The notes below the pieces were generated by a model that saw only the letters and a list, made by a program, of their open reading frames with translations, was not told the DNA's origin and ran no database searches. Source: Lysobacteraceae bacterium 2PB (lineage in GTDB: Bacteria; Pseudomonadota; Gammaproteobacteria; Xanthomonadales; Xanthomonadaceae). Taken from it: DNA of 63,253 nt. The translations under genes and the position numbers were made by a program. The DNA lies in assembly GCA_005502915.1 (NCBI GenBank), contig SCMT01000025.1, positions 1 through 63,253 on the forward strand, written 5' to 3'. This document shows positions 1 through 11,893 of the stretch, piece by piece. Position 1 is the first letter of the stretch. Every line of letters starts with the position of its first letter.

Positions 1-14
1 TCCGGCCGGGCGCG

Positions 15-43
15 AGCCGCCCCGCGGGCAAATGCGCCATAAT
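15..43 (+). promoter_or_regulatory. Possible suf operon promoter
   Basis: A CATAAT hexamer at 38-43 is one base from the -10 consensus and lies about 80 bases before the first suf gene. There is no convincing -35 hexamer at the expected distance, so only the -10 is supported. The same ten-base context (GCCATAATCC) recurs at 61640-61649 before the Y-family polymerase gene. If real, the leader offers room for autoregulation by the Rrf2 protein encoded first. Confidence 0.3.
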
Positions 44-123
44 CCGAGGCCTCCGTCCCGCTGGATCCCGCACGCCCATGCCCAAGAAGAAGATCGTCGC
101 CCGCCTGTCCAGCCGACGCCCCG

Positions 124-576
124 ATGCTCCGCGTCACCAAGCTCACCGATTACGCGACCCTCGTGCTGACCGTCCTGGCCAGCACGCCCGAGGCCGTGCT
201 CAGCGCCAGCGGGCTGGCCGAACGGGCCGGGCTGGAAGCGCCGACCGTGGCCAAGGTGCTCAAGCCGCTGGCCCAGGCCGGGCTGGTGCAGGCCTTCCGC
301 GGCGCCAGTGGCGGCTACCGCCTCTCCCGTCCCGCCGGCGAGATCTCGCTGGTCGAGATCCTCGAAGCAATGGAAGGCCCCCTGGCGATGACCGAGTGCA
401 GCGTGCACGAGGGCCAGTGCGGCATCGAACACTCCTGCGGCGCCCGCGCGCACTGGCGCCGCATCAACGACGTGGTCGCCGAGGCCCTGCGCGGGATCTC
501 GCTGGCCGACATGGCCCTGCCCCCCGGCGCGCCGCTGCCGCGCAAGGCCATTCCCGTCGCGCTGACCGCGCGCTGA
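124..576 (+). CDS. Rrf2-family SUF system regulator
   Basis: This 150-residue protein is an Rrf2/IscR-type winged-helix transcription factor. The N-terminus ([18 protein letters not shown]) and the wing ([11 protein letters not shown], about 60-70) fit the family. Three cysteines, C92, C99 and C105, match the Rrf2 iron-sulfur ligand pattern, so it probably senses cluster status and controls the operon that follows. Known gammaproteobacterial SUF regulators of this subtype (TIGR02944) sit first in suf operons, as here, with sufB starting 11 bases after the stop. Autoregulation is inferred from position. A longer ORF in another frame covers the same DNA but has arginine-rich shadow composition. 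Confidence 0.93.
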   Translation: MLRVTKLTDYATLVLTVLASTPEAVLSASGLAERAGLEAPTVAKVLKPLAQAGLVQAFRGASGGYRLSRPAGEISLVEILEAMEGPLAMTECSVHEGQCGIEHSCGARAHWRRINDVVAEALRGISLADMALPPGAPLPRKAIPVALTAR

Positions 577-586
577 GGTATCGAAC

Positions 587-2058
<1,472 letters not shown>

Positions 2059-2062
<4 letters not shown>

Positions 2063-3162
2063 TGCGCGCGCTGGTCTGCCTTGCGATCGCCCTGCTGTCG
2101 ACGACGTCGACCGCCGCGTTCGCGCCCGACCGGGATACCGGTCCGGCGCTGCGCGCGATCACGAGCATGCCCGGCGCGCGGGCGGCGCATTCGGCCACGC
2201 GCCTGGGCGACGGCCGCGTGCTGGTCGCCGGCGGCTGCCGTTCCGACGGCTGCGAGGAAGGCCTGTCCACCGATGCGCTGCTGTTCGACCCGGCGACCGG
2301 AACATTCACGACCACGGGCGCGCCGAAACTGCCGCGCGCCGGTCATCGCGCGGTGCCGCTCAAGGACGGCTCGGTGCTCCTCATCGGCGGCTGGACGCAG
2401 GATGGCGTGACCGCATCGATCGAGCGCTACCGTCCCGATCGCGGCGTCTTCGAGCCCTTCGGCAGCCTCAGGACCGCACGCGACGGCTTCAGCGCCACCG
2501 TGCTCGCCGACGGCACGATCCTGATCGCGGGCGGCTACGGCGAGGGCATGCGCCGCCTGGCGAGCGCCGAGCGCTTCGACCCGCGCACGAAGGCGTCGCG
2601 CTCGGTAGGCGCGATGGCCACGCCACGCATGTCGCACACCGCGACCCGCCTGGCCGATGGGCGCGTACTCGTCGCAGGCGGCTCCGATGCGCGCGGCACC
2701 GTCACCGCATCGCTGGAACTGTTCGACCCGGCGAAAGGCCGGTTCTCTCCGGCCGGCACCCTGAAGAAGGCACGCCACAAGCACGCCGCGATCCGGCTGG
2801 GGCCCGATGTGCTGCTCCTCGGCGGCGCCGCCATCCCGGAAACCGACGGCCATTTCAGCGACAGCGAACGCTGGAAAGCGTCCAGCGGAACGGTATCCCC
2901 GGGCCCGGAGATGCGCGAAGGCCGCTACAAGTTCCTCGACAGCGTCGCGCCCCTCGCCGATGGCCGCACGCTCGTCGCCGGCAGCGGCGCGCGCGCGGAA
3001 GTGCTGTCCGCCGACGGCAGTCGTTTCGACCCGGTGAACGGACGCATCGGCCGCAAGCTCGCCTTCGCGACCGCGACGGCGCTGGCCGACGGCCGCGTGC
3101 TGGTCCTCGGCGGCTACGACCCGACGATCCGCATCGATCGTGGCGCATGGGTGTTCGAATGA
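2059..3162 (+). CDS. Secreted Kelch-repeat protein inside the suf operon
   Basis: This 367-residue protein begins with a likely signal peptide ([20 protein letters not shown]) and then carries about six Kelch-type blades. The repeated unit reads roughly '[15 protein letters not shown]', for example at [20 protein letters not shown] and [18 protein letters not shown], and the set would close as a beta-propeller, probably in the periplasm. The ATG overlaps the sufB stop, and its own stop overlaps the next start, so translation appears coupled through the suf operon. Its function is unknown. A role in Fe-S assembly is not supported by its predicted location. An alternative ATG lies one codon downstream. 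Confidence 0.85.
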
Positions 3163-3575
3163 CCACAGCGACTGGCGAAACCGATCTGCAGACATTGTTG
3201 GCCGGGCTGTCGCCCGCGCTGGCGCCGCGCCCGCGCGCGATCCGCACCCAGGCGCACGATGCGCCGGTGCCGGCGGACGCGATCATGCTGTTCCGCGAGG
3301 ACGAAGGCGCGACCTTGGTCGTCGAGGCGGTCGAAGACGATGCAACGCATGCCGACGAGCCGCGCTGGGCGCAGATCACCCTGCGCATCCATTCCAGCCT
3401 CGATGCCGTGGGCATGATGGCGGCGATCGCCACCGCCCTCGCGGGGCGCGCCATACCCTGCAACGCGGTGTCGGCGTATTTCCACGACCACCTGTTCGTG
3501 CCCTGGGCGCAGCGCGAGGACGCGCTGGATGCCTTGCGTGCGCTGTCCGGGAACGATGGCACGACCACCTCCTGA
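3159..3575 (+). CDS. ACT domain-containing protein
   Basis: This 138-residue protein resembles the stand-alone ACT proteins (PF10000/PF13840 type). The C-terminal half carries the family signature WAQITLRIHSSLDAVGMMAA followed by CNAVSAYFHDHLFVPW. ACT domains commonly bind small ligands such as amino acids; no ligand can be named here. The start at 3159 overlaps the Kelch stop (ATGA) and is preferred over an in-frame ATG 12 bases upstream. It sits directly before sufC, 34 bases away, so it is co-transcribed with the SUF genes. No catalytic domain is fused to it. Confidence 0.85.
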   Translation: MTTATGETDLQTLLAGLSPALAPRPRAIRTQAHDAPVPADAIMLFREDEGATLVVEAVEDDATHADEPRWAQITLRIHSSLDAVGMMAAIATALAGRAIPCNAVSAYFHDHLFVPWAQREDALDALRALSGNDGTTTS

Positions 3576-3609
3576 ATCACATTTCGCCGAAAGGCAACGA
3601 ACCCACACC

Positions 3610-4388
<779 letters not shown>

Positions 4389-4392
<4 letters not shown>

Positions 4393-5690
4393 GCGCCCTG
4401 CTCGACGCGTTCGCGCAGGCGTTCGACGCGCTGGCGCAGCCCGAGGCCGCCGGCCTGGGCGACAGTCGCCGCGCCGCGCGCGACGCCCTGCTCCGCGACG
4501 GCCTGCCTGCACCGCGCAGCGAAGCCTGGAAATACACACCGCTGCGTGCGCTGGAACGGCGCGCGTTCGTGCCGGTCGTCAACGTCGAGATCGACGCGGC
4601 CGCGCTCGGCGCGCGCCTCGCCGCGATCCCGGCACCGCGACTTGTGTTCGTCGACGGCCGTTTCGATGCCGCGCGGAGCGACGTGACGGCCTTGCCGGCG
4701 GGCGTCGAGGCGCAGCCGCTGTCGCGCGTGCTGCGCGAAGGCGAAGCCCGCGATGCCAACATCCTGCAGCGTCGCTACGCCGGCGCAGACGCACTGTTCG
4801 CCGTCGCCAACGCCGCGCTCGCGGAGGAAGGCATCGTGGTCCGTGTCGACCATGGCGTCGCCGTCGACACGCCGCTGCACGTGGTCTTCGTCGCCAGCGG
4901 TGCGCAGCCCGAAGCGGCCGCGCACCTGCGCCACCTCGTCGACCTGCGCAATGACGCATCTCTGACCCTGGTCGAACACCATCTCGCGCTCGGCGAGGAT
5001 CGCGGACTGCGCAACCACGTGCTGCACGCGCATCTCGGCCAACGCGCTCGCCTCGTCCACGCCCGCGTGCAGGACGACACCGAGGGCGCCAGCGCCTTCG
5101 CGCGCACCGACGCCGTGCTGGCGCGGGAAGCGGACTACCGCCGCGTCGACCTCGAACTCGGCGCCGCGCTGTCGCGCCATGAACTCAACGTACGCCTGGA
5201 AGGCGAAGGCGCGAAGCTGGCCGCCAACGGCGTGCTGCTCGCCGACGGCAAGCGCCATGTCGACACCCGCCTGGGCATCGAGCACATCGCCCGCGACACC
5301 GCCTGCGACCTGCTCTGGCGCGGCCTCGGCGCCGGTCGCGGCCGTGCGGTGTTCCACGGCGGCATCACCATCCGCGAAGGCGCGGACGGCACCGACGCCA
5401 ACCTGTCGAACAAGAACCTGCTGCTCTCGGCCAATGCCGAGATCGATACCCAGCCGGTGCTGGTCATCCATGCCGACGAAGTGCAGGCCGCGCACGGCGC
5501 CACCGTCGGCCAGATCGATCCGACTGCGCTGTTCTACCTGCGCTCGCGCGGCCTGCCCGAACTGGAGGCGCGCGCCCTGCTGACCGCCGCGTTCTGCCGC
5601 GAGGTCCTCGCCGTCGTCGACAACACGGCGCTGCGCGAAGCGCTGACCGCCGCGCTCGACATCCACCTGTCGCGAGTGTCCCCTGCATGA
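4389..5690 (+). CDS. sufD: SufD, Fe-S assembly scaffold subunit
   Basis: This 433-residue protein is SufD, the paralogue of SufB that pairs with it in SufBC2D. The N-terminal PAPRSEAWKYTPLRAL and the C-terminal core (HADEVQAAHGATVGQIDPTA, then FYLRSRGLPELEARALLTAAF) are diagnostic. The conserved histidine in QAAHGAT is present. The start is coupled to sufC by an ATGA overlap and the stop is coupled to sufS in the same way. The sequence is more alanine- and arginine-rich than E. coli SufD, as expected for this GC content. Confidence 0.96.
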
Positions 5691-6910
5691 GCCGCGCGCA
5701 CGACTGGGACGCGATCCGCGCCGATTTCCCGCTGCTGGCGCGCGAGGTGCACGGCAAGCCGCTGATCTATCTCGACTCGGCGAACACCGGGCAGAAGCCG
5801 GCGAAGGTGATCGACACCGTCGACGACTTCTTCCGCCACCACAACGCCAACGTCAGCCGCGCGGTGCATGCGCTGGGCACCGAGGCCACCGAGGCCTACG
5901 AGGCGTCGCGCACGAAACTCGCCGGCTTCCTCAAGGCGCATCGCGACGAGCTGGTGCTGTGCAGCGGCACGACCTTCGCGATCAACATCGTGGCCTATTC
6001 CTGGGCGCTGCCGCGCCTGAAAGCCGGCGACGCGATCCTGGTCAGCCGCATGGAGCACCACGCCAACATCGTGCCCTGGCAGTTGGTCGCCGAGCGCACC
6101 GGCGCCGTCGTCAAGGTCGCCGAAATCCGCGAGGACGGCACGCTCGACCTCGATGCGCTGCATGCGGCGATGACGCCGGACGTGAAGCTGCTGGCGCTGG
6201 CCCACGTGAGCAACGTGCTGGGCACGGTCAATCCGGTGAAGGAGATCTGCCGCGAGGCGCGCCGGCGCGGCATCACGACCGTGATCGACGGCTCGCAGGC
6301 AGCGCCGCATCGTGCCGTGGACGTGCCGTCGCTGGGCTGCGATTTCTACGCGATCACCGGCCACAAGATGTGCGGCCCCACCGGCACCGGTGCGCTGTGG
6401 GCGCGCAGGGAACACCTCGCCGCGATGCCGCCCTTCCTCGGCGGCGGCGAGATGATCAAGGAAGTGCGCTTCGAGGGCACGGTCTTCAACGACGGGCCGC
6501 ATCGCTTCGAGGCCGGCACGCCGAACATCGCCGGCCACATCGGACTCGGCGCGGCGGTCGACTACCTGACCACGGTCGGGATGGACGCGATCGAAGCGCG
6601 CGAAGCCGAACTGCTCGCGCACGCCACCGAGGAACTGCGCAAGGTCGACGGCCTGCGCATCCTCGGCGAAGCGCCGGAAAAGGCCGCGGTGATCAGCTTC
6701 CTGGTCGCGGGCGCGCATGCGCACGACCTCGCGACCCTGCTCGACCTCGAAGGCGTCGCGGTGCGCTCCGGCCAGCACTGCGCGCATCCGCTGCTGCAGT
6801 TCTACGGCGTGCCCGCCACCTGCCGTGCCTCGTTCGCCTTCTACAACACGCACGACGAGATCGAACGTTTCGTCGCCGCGCTGCGCAAGGTGCGCAACCT
6901 GCTTGCCTGA
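5687..6910 (+). CDS. sufS: SufS, group II cysteine desulfurase
   Basis: This 407-residue PLP enzyme takes sulfur from cysteine for cluster assembly. K227 in ITGHKMCGPTGTG is the PLP lysine, and C365 in VRSGQHCAHPLL is the persulfide cysteine, near the position in E. coli SufS (C364). H123-H124 (RMEHHANIVPW) and DGSQAAPH complete the PLP pocket. SufS normally needs SufE or SufU to accept the persulfide, and neither is found in this operon, so a partner must be encoded elsewhere or be dispensable. The ATG overlaps the sufD stop. Confidence 0.97.
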   Translation: MSRAHDWDAIRADFPLLAREVHGKPLIYLDSANTGQKPAKVIDTVDDFFRHHNANVSRAVHALGTEATEAYEASRTKLAGFLKAHRDELVLCSGTTFAINIVAYSWALPRLKAGDAILVSRMEHHANIVPWQLVAERTGAVVKVAEIREDGTLDLDALHAAMTPDVKLLALAHVSNVLGTVNPVKEICREARRRGITTVIDGSQAAPHRAVDVPSLGCDFYAITGHKMCGPTGTGALWARREHLAAMPPFLGGGEMIKEVRFEGTVFNDGPHRFEAGTPNIAGHIGLGAAVDYLTTVGMDAIEAREAELLAHATEELRKVDGLRILGEAPEKAAVISFLVAGAHAHDLATLLDLEGVAVRSGQHCAHPLLQFYGVPATCRASFAFYNTHDEIERFVAALRKVRNLLA

Positions 6911-6923
6911 TCGCCACGACACC

Positions 6924-7487
6924 ATGACGACCCTCGCCTTCCGCACCGCCACCGCTGCCGACATCCCCACGCTCATCGCACTGGTGACCTCCGCCTATCG
7001 CGGCGACGCCAGCCGCGCCGGCTGGACCACCGAAGCCGACCTGCTCGACGGCCAGCGCATCGACGCCGACATGCTGCGCGCCGACCTCGAACGCCCGCAG
7101 AGCCTCATCCTCGTCGCCGAGGACGCCGGCCGCATGGTCGCCTGCGCGCACATCGCGCAGGAAGAGGCCGACGATGGCGTGCCCACGGCGTATTTCGGCA
7201 TGTTCTCGGTCGACCCGGCGATCCAGGGCGGCGGCATCGGCAAGGCCGTCCTGGCCGAAGCGGAACGCGTCGCCCGCGAGACGCTGGGCTGCACGCGCAT
7301 GCGCATGACGGTGATCGACTGCCGCGACGAACTGATCGCGTTCTACGTGCGTCGCGGTTACGTGCGCACCGGCATCGTCAAGCCTTTTCCCTACGGCGAT
7401 GCGCGCTACGGGCAACCGAAGCGCCCGGACCTGCGCTTCGAAGTGCTCGACAAACCCATCGAAGCCGCACGGGAGCCCGCCCGATGA
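6924..7487 (+). CDS. GNAT-family N-acetyltransferase
   Basis: This 187-residue protein has a single GNAT fold. The acetyl-CoA-binding motif A is visible as FGMFSVDPAIQGGGIGKAVL at about residues 90-110, followed by the FYVRRGYVRTG motif B region. The substrate cannot be told from sequence. It begins 13 bases after sufS and its stop overlaps the Rieske gene start, so it is part of the suf transcript. A link to Fe-S metabolism is only positional. Confidence 0.88.
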   Translation: MTTLAFRTATAADIPTLIALVTSAYRGDASRAGWTTEADLLDGQRIDADMLRADLERPQSLILVAEDAGRMVACAHIAQEEADDGVPTAYFGMFSVDPAIQGGGIGKAVLAEAERVARETLGCTRMRMTVIDCRDELIAFYVRRGYVRTGIVKPFPYGDARYGQPKRPDLRFEVLDKPIEAAREPAR

Positions 7488-7807
7488 GCGACTGGGTCTT
7501 CGTCTGTCCGACGTCGCAGCTGCTACCCGGCGAAAAGGCCGTGGCCTGGGCGGGCGACACGCCGATCGTGGTGGTCAACCTCGACGGCGAGTTCTATGCG
7601 CTGGAAGACCGCTGCACGCACGACGAATTCGAGCTGTCCTCGGGTGATGTCGACCTCGCCGAGGGCAGCATCGCCTGCGTGCTCCACGGCGCCCGCTTCT
7701 CGCTGCGCGACGGTGCGGCGCTCTGCGCCCCGGCCTACGAACCGGTGGCCAAGTTCCCGGTGAAGGTCGAGGACGGCCTGGTCTGGACGCGCGACGACCG
7801 GACCTGA
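7484..7807 (+). CDS. Rieske [2Fe-2S] ferredoxin-like protein
   Basis: This 107-residue protein is a minimal Rieske domain with the two ligand pairs C44-T-H46 and C65-V-L-H68, in RCTHDEFE and ACVLHGARFSL. Such small soluble Rieske proteins usually deliver electrons to oxygenases or are nitrite-reductase small-subunit-like. Here it ends the suf operon with an ATGA overlap to the acetyltransferase gene. Its position suggests a client of, or an electron donor to, the SUF machinery; this is inference. A strong terminator follows 53 bases downstream. Confidence 0.92.
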   Translation: MSDWVFVCPTSQLLPGEKAVAWAGDTPIVVVNLDGEFYALEDRCTHDEFELSSGDVDLAEGSIACVLHGARFSLRDGAALCAPAYEPVAKFPVKVEDGLVWTRDDRT

Positions 7808-7860
7808 TGACGCCCTCCACCCGGCATGACCGGGCGACATCGACGCGCCTGTGCACGGAA

Positions 7861-7894
7861 AAGGCGGGACTTCCACATGAAGTCCCGCCTTTTT
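7861..7894 (+). terminator. Rho-independent terminator of the suf operon
   Basis: A perfect 12-base stem (7861-7872 with 7880-7891) encloses a seven-base loop, and the right arm runs into five T residues. It lies 53 bases after the last suf-operon stop and just before the Fur box, so it separates the two operons. Confidence 0.93.
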
Positions 7895-7918
7895 CACATT
7901 CAGGCAAGTGAGAACATG

Positions 7919-7946
7919 TTGCAATTGATAATAATTATCATTTAAC
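7919..7946 (+). promoter_or_regulatory. Fur box within the promoter of the iron-uptake operon
   Basis: TGATAAT-A-ATTATCA at 7926-7940 is a perfect 7-1-7 inverted repeat and matches the core of the Fur operator. It fills the 16-base spacer between a likely -35 (TTGCAA, 7919-7924) and -10 (TTTAAC, 7941-7946). Fur-Fe2+ bound there would cover the whole promoter. The stretch is very AT-rich against its surroundings. It controls the TonB receptor gene 140 bases downstream and presumably the six genes behind it. Confidence 0.88.
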
Positions 7947-8085
7947 ATCATCGCCGGTCCGATAGCCCCCGTGCACGGGCCTGTCCGCAGGCGAGAGAGC
8001 CAACGATTGCCGCCAGCCATCGTCGCCCGGAGCCGCCGTCGCGCAGCGCATGCCGCCGCGCGCGTCCCTTCGACCGTACCGACCG

Positions 8086-10536
8086 ATGACCATGCCTGCC
8101 CATCCCGCGAAAACCGCCCTCGCAGTCGCCGTGCTGCTCGCCCTCTCCGCCGCCGCCCATGCGGACACCACGAACGACACCGGCCCCGATGCCGACCTCG
8201 ATGCCGAGACCATCGACAAGGTCGAAGTGCACGGCTCGCGCATGACGAAGCCGCAGTCGCCGAAGTACACCGAGTCGCTGCAGGACACGCCGCAGACGAT
8301 CACCGTGGTCAACCGCGAGGTGATGGACCAGCAGAACCTGCTCGGCCTGCGCGACGTGCTGGGCACCCTGCCCGGCATCACCTTCGGCGCCGGCGAAGGC
8401 GGCGGAGGCTATGGCGACAGCATCAACCTGCGCGGCTTCACCGCCACCAGCGACATCACCACCGACGGCCTGCGCGACAGTGCGCTCTACACCCGCAGCG
8501 ACACCTTCAACCTCGAATCGATCGAGCTGGTGAATGGCGCGAACTCTGCCATGTCCGGCGCCGGTTCGGTCGGCGGCAACATCAACCTGGTCAGCAAGAC
8601 CGCGCGCGAAGGCGATGCGCATGCCTTCACCCTCGGCGCCGGCACCGACCGCTACGGTCGGATGACCGCCGACAGCAACTTCGACTTCGGCAACGGCACC
8701 GCGCTGCGCCTGAACGCGATGGTCCACGAGAACGACGTGCCGGGTCGCGACCACGAGCGCTACAGCCGCTGGGGCATCGCACCGTCGCTGGCCTTCGGCC
8801 TCGGCACCGACACGCGCTTCACCCTGAACTACCTGCACCAGGAAGACGACAACACGCCGCAGTACGGCGTGCCGTATGCGCTCAATGCCTACAACGATGG
8901 CCCGCTGCCGGGCGTCGATCCGTCGACCTACTTCGGCTACCGCAACATCTCCACGCAGCAGATCGAAGTCGACGCACTGACCGGCACCTTCGCCCACGAC
9001 TTCAACGATGCGCTCTCGCTGCGCAGCATCGCGCGCTGGCAGCGCGTCGACCAGATGTCCAATGCCACCGGACTCGGCGGCACCTGGTGCCTGGACAACG
9101 GCCGCAACCCCTACACCGGCACGGCCTGCACGGGCGGCCAGCCCGCCGGTACCTGGCTGCCGAACAGCGGCCCGCGCGGTTACGTCCGCGACACCCGCAA
9201 CACGATCGCGGTCAGCCAGACCGACCTGACCGCGCGTTTCTCCACCGGCAGCGTCGCGCATGCGCTGGTCGCGGGCGTGTCGTTCTCGAAGGAACGCTTC
9301 GACCTCGAAGCCGGCGGCGTGTTCTTCAATGCCGACGGCAGCGCGTTGCCGAACACCGCGGCCGGCTACCCGTACCAGGCCTTCCGCAATCCCTACAACA
9401 TCTGGACCGGACCGCTGAACTACTTCCGCAGCGGCAAGACCGAGGGCGAGCTGGAGAACCAGTCGCTGTACGTGTTCGATACGCTGAAGTTCGGCGAGCG
9501 CTGGCTGCTGAACCTCGGCGCGCGCTACGACCGCAACGAAGGCTCGACCACGACCTGGCCGGTGTCGACGGCGAACGCGACGCGCGGCCAGATCACCGGC
9601 GCGCCGACGGTGGCGCGCAACGACGAGGATCTGTTTTCGTATCGCGTCGGCCTGGTGTTCAAGCCGATCGAGCAGGTCAGTACCTATCTGTCGTACGCGA
9701 ACAGCAAGACGCCGTCGAAGGCCTCGGTCAACGGCAGCTGCACCGCGACCAGCACCACCGGCACCGCCAACTGCGATGTCGAGGCCGAAACCGCAGTCAA
9801 CATCGAACTGGGCGCGAAGTGGGACGCGATCGAAGGCCGGCTGGCGCTGACGGCCGCGCTGTTCCGAAACGAACGCCAGAACTACCGCGTCGCGGATCCG
9901 GACCCGGCCAATCTCAGCGGCGAACAGTCGCTCGACGGTAAGGCGCGCGTTGACGGCCTCGCCCTTGGCGTTGCCGGACACATCACCCGCGAATGGGCGA
10001 TCTACGCCAACTACACCTGGCTGGACAGCGAAGTGCTCAGCAGCGTGTCCGACTATTGCCTGCGCAATCCGAATACCCAGATCGTCGCCGGCACCGCCGT
10101 GAACGCCGACGGCCGCGCCTGTGCCAACAGCGTGTTCTTCCCCGACCCCCTGCGCGGGAATGCGCTGACGAACACGCCGCGTCATTCGGGCAGCGTGTGG
10201 ACCACCTACGCGCTGGACAAGTGGACCTTCGGCTTCGGCAGCACCTACCAGGGCGGCTTCCTCACCCAGAACAGCAGCCTGCCGACGGTGAACGGCACGA
10301 TCACCGCCGCCACGCTGGCCAATGCGAACGCGGCGCCGCTGTATCGCACGCAGGACTACTGGGTGCACCGCGCGATGGTCGCCTACCAGGTCAGCGACCG
10401 CCTCGGCCTGCAGCTGAACCTCAACAACCTGACCGACGAGGACTACTACGTCCGCATCCGCAACACCGCGACCAGCGGCTGGGCGACGCCGGGCGAAGGC
10501 CGTTCCGCGACGCTGACGGCCATCTACAAGTTCTGA
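8086..10536 (+). CDS. TonB-dependent siderophore receptor (Fiu-like)
   Basis: This 816-residue outer-membrane protein is a siderophore receptor. The chosen ATG gives a signal peptide (TALAVAVLLALSAAAHA); a start 36 bases upstream would put a long basic stretch before it. The plug domain follows (SLQDTPQTITVVNREVMDQQ, the RGF segment, and ESIELVNGANSAMSGAGSVGGNIN), then the 22-strand barrel ending with YKF and a terminal aromatic residue. It is most like catecholate receptors of the Fiu type, and its partner PiuC/YbiX follows 21 bases later, as in other bacteria. The Fur box upstream indicates induction by iron starvation. The siderophore itself cannot be named. Confidence 0.94.
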   Translation: MTMPAHPAKTALAVAVLLALSAAAHADTTNDTGPDADLDAETIDKVEVHGSRMTKPQSPKYTESLQDTPQTITVVNREVMDQQNLLGLRDVLGTLPGITFGAGEGGGGYGDSINLRGFTATSDITTDGLRDSALYTRSDTFNLESIELVNGANSAMSGAGSVGGNINLVSKTAREGDAHAFTLGAGTDRYGRMTADSNFDFGNGTALRLNAMVHENDVPGRDHERYSRWGIAPSLAFGLGTDTRFTLNYLHQEDDNTPQYGVPYALNAYNDGPLPGVDPSTYFGYRNISTQQIEVDALTGTFAHDFNDALSLRSIARWQRVDQMSNATGLGGTWCLDNGRNPYTGTACTGGQPAGTWLPNSGPRGYVRDTRNTIAVSQTDLTARFSTGSVAHALVAGVSFSKERFDLEAGGVFFNADGSALPNTAAGYPYQAFRNPYNIWTGPLNYFRSGKTEGELENQSLYVFDTLKFGERWLLNLGARYDRNEGSTTTWPVSTANATRGQITGAPTVARNDEDLFSYRVGLVFKPIEQVSTYLSYANSKTPSKASVNGSCTATSTTGTANCDVEAETAVNIELGAKWDAIEGRLALTAALFRNERQNYRVADPDPANLSGEQSLDGKARVDGLALGVAGHITREWAIYANYTWLDSEVLSSVSDYCLRNPNTQIVAGTAVNADGRACANSVFFPDPLRGNALTNTPRHSGSVWTTYALDKWTFGFGSTYQGGFLTQNSSLPTVNGTITAATLANANAAPLYRTQDYWVHRAMVAYQVSDRLGLQLNLNNLTDEDYYVRIRNTATSGWATPGEGRSATLTAIYKF

Positions 10537-10557
10537 TCAGCCCGTCCGGACAGCCAC

Positions 10558-11244
10558 ATGCTCCTCGCCATCCCCGATGTCCTCACACCCGAACAGGTCG
10601 CGCATGCGCGCGGCCTGCTCGACGCCGCCGACTGGGCCGACGGCCGGATCACGGCCGGCTACCAGTCGGCGCAGGCGAAGGACAACGCACAGTTGCCGGA
10701 GCAGTCGCCGGTGGCGCGCGAGCTGGGGCAGATGATCCTGGACGCGCTGGCGAGGAACGACACCTTCTTCGCCGCCGCGCTGCCGAAGCGCATCTATCCG
10801 CCGCTGTTCAACCGCTACAGCGGCGGGCAGTCGTTCGGCTACCACGTCGACAACGCGGTGCGCTACGACCGCAGCCGCGGCAGCGCCGAACCGGTGCGTA
10901 CCGACCTCTCGGCGACGCTGTTCTTCAGCGCGCCGGAGGAGTACGACGGCGGCGAGCTGGTGATCGAGGACACCTACGGCACGCAGCGGGTCAAGCTGCC
11001 GGCCGGCAGCATGGTGCTGTATCCCAGCACCAGCCTGCACCAGGTCACGCCGGTCACGCGCGGCGCGCGCGTGGCCTCGTTCTTCTGGATGCAGAGCATG
11101 ATCCGCGACGACGGCCATCGCCGGCTGCTGTTCGACCTGGACCTGTCGATCCGCCTGCTCACCCGCGACCATCCCGGCCATCCCTCGCTGGTGCGCATGA
11201 CCGGCGTGTACCACAACCTGCTGCGCCAGTGGGCCGAGACGTGA
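10558..11244 (+). CDS. piuC: PiuC/YbiX Fe(II)-dependent PKHD-type hydroxylase
   Basis: This 228-residue protein is a 2-oxoglutarate/Fe(II) dioxygenase of the PiuC/YbiX family. The iron ligands are H96 and D98 (FGYHVDNA) and H161 (STSLHQV), and R171 is the likely 2-oxoglutarate-binding arginine. The gene routinely follows catecholate receptor genes and is thought to help process the imported siderophore, although the substrate is not established. The stop overlaps the GTG start of the PepSY gene. Confidence 0.95.
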   Translation: MLLAIPDVLTPEQVAHARGLLDAADWADGRITAGYQSAQAKDNAQLPEQSPVARELGQMILDALARNDTFFAAALPKRIYPPLFNRYSGGQSFGYHVDNAVRYDRSRGSAEPVRTDLSATLFFSAPEEYDGGELVIEDTYGTQRVKLPAGSMVLYPSTSLHQVTPVTRGARVASFFWMQSMIRDDGHRRLLFDLDLSIRLLTRDHPGHPSLVRMTGVYHNLLRQWAET

Positions 11245-11882
11245 GCCCGTCGCGCGCGAAGGACATCGCCGCGACGCAGCGCCAGCGCGGATTCTGGCTG
11301 CGCACGCTGCACCAGTGGCACTGGATCAGCGCGGCGGCCTCGCTCGCCGGCATGCTGCTGTTCGCGATCACCGGCATCACCCTGAACCATGCCGGGTCGA
11401 TCGAGGCGTCGCCGCAGGTCGAACGCAAGGCCGCGACGCTGCCGCCGAAGGTGCTCGCGGCCCTCGGCACGCGCGACGCGGGCGAAGCGCCGCTGCCGGC
11501 GCGTGTGGAGGACTGGCTGGATGCGCAGCTGCGCCTCGACCTGCGCGGGCGCACCGGCGAATGGTCGCCGGAAGAGGTCTATCTGTCGCTGCCCACGCCC
11601 GGCGCCGATGCCTGGCTGAGCATCGACCGCGCCACCGGCGAAGTCGAATACGAACGCACCGATCGCGGCTGGGTCGCCTACTTCAACGACCTGCACAAGG
11701 GCCGCAACAGCGGCGCCGCGTGGCGCTGGTTCATCGATGTCTTCGCCGTCGCCTGCGTGCTGTTCTGCATCACCGGCCTGCTGCTCCTGCAGATGTATGC
11801 CCGGCAGCGGCGCAGCACCTGGCCCTGGGTCGGCCTCGGCATCGTCCTGCCGGCCCTGCTCGCCCTCCTCTTCATCCACTGA
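11241..11882 (+). CDS. PepSY-associated membrane protein
   Basis: This 213-residue protein has the PepSY/PiuB-type layout: an N-terminal TM helix after [11 protein letters not shown] ([18 protein letters not shown]), a periplasmic region of about 110 residues, then two C-terminal TM helices ([20 protein letters not shown] and [17 protein letters not shown]). The GTG start at 11241 overlaps the piuC stop; no ATG occurs before the first TM helix. Conserved histidines near the helices (LHQWHW, LNH, LHKGR) resemble those of PepSY proteins proposed to carry electrons across the membrane to reduce ferric siderophores. This small form has one PepSY-like soluble domain. Confidence 0.88.
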   Translation: MSPSRAKDIAATQRQRGFWLRTLHQWHWISAAASLAGMLLFAITGITLNHAGSIEASPQVERKAATLPPKVLAALGTRDAGEAPLPARVEDWLDAQLRLDLRGRTGEWSPEEVYLSLPTPGADAWLSIDRATGEVEYERTDRGWVAYFNDLHKGRNSGAAWRWFIDVFAVACVLFCITGLLLLQMYARQRRSTWPWVGLGIVLPALLALLFIH

Positions 11883-11893
11883 GGTCCGTCGCC

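Noticed and set aside
7948-10368. 806-residue minus-strand frame opposite the TonB receptor
   Set aside because: Antisense shadow: composition biased to Val, Gly and Arg, no family features, while the plus strand has plug and barrel motifs.
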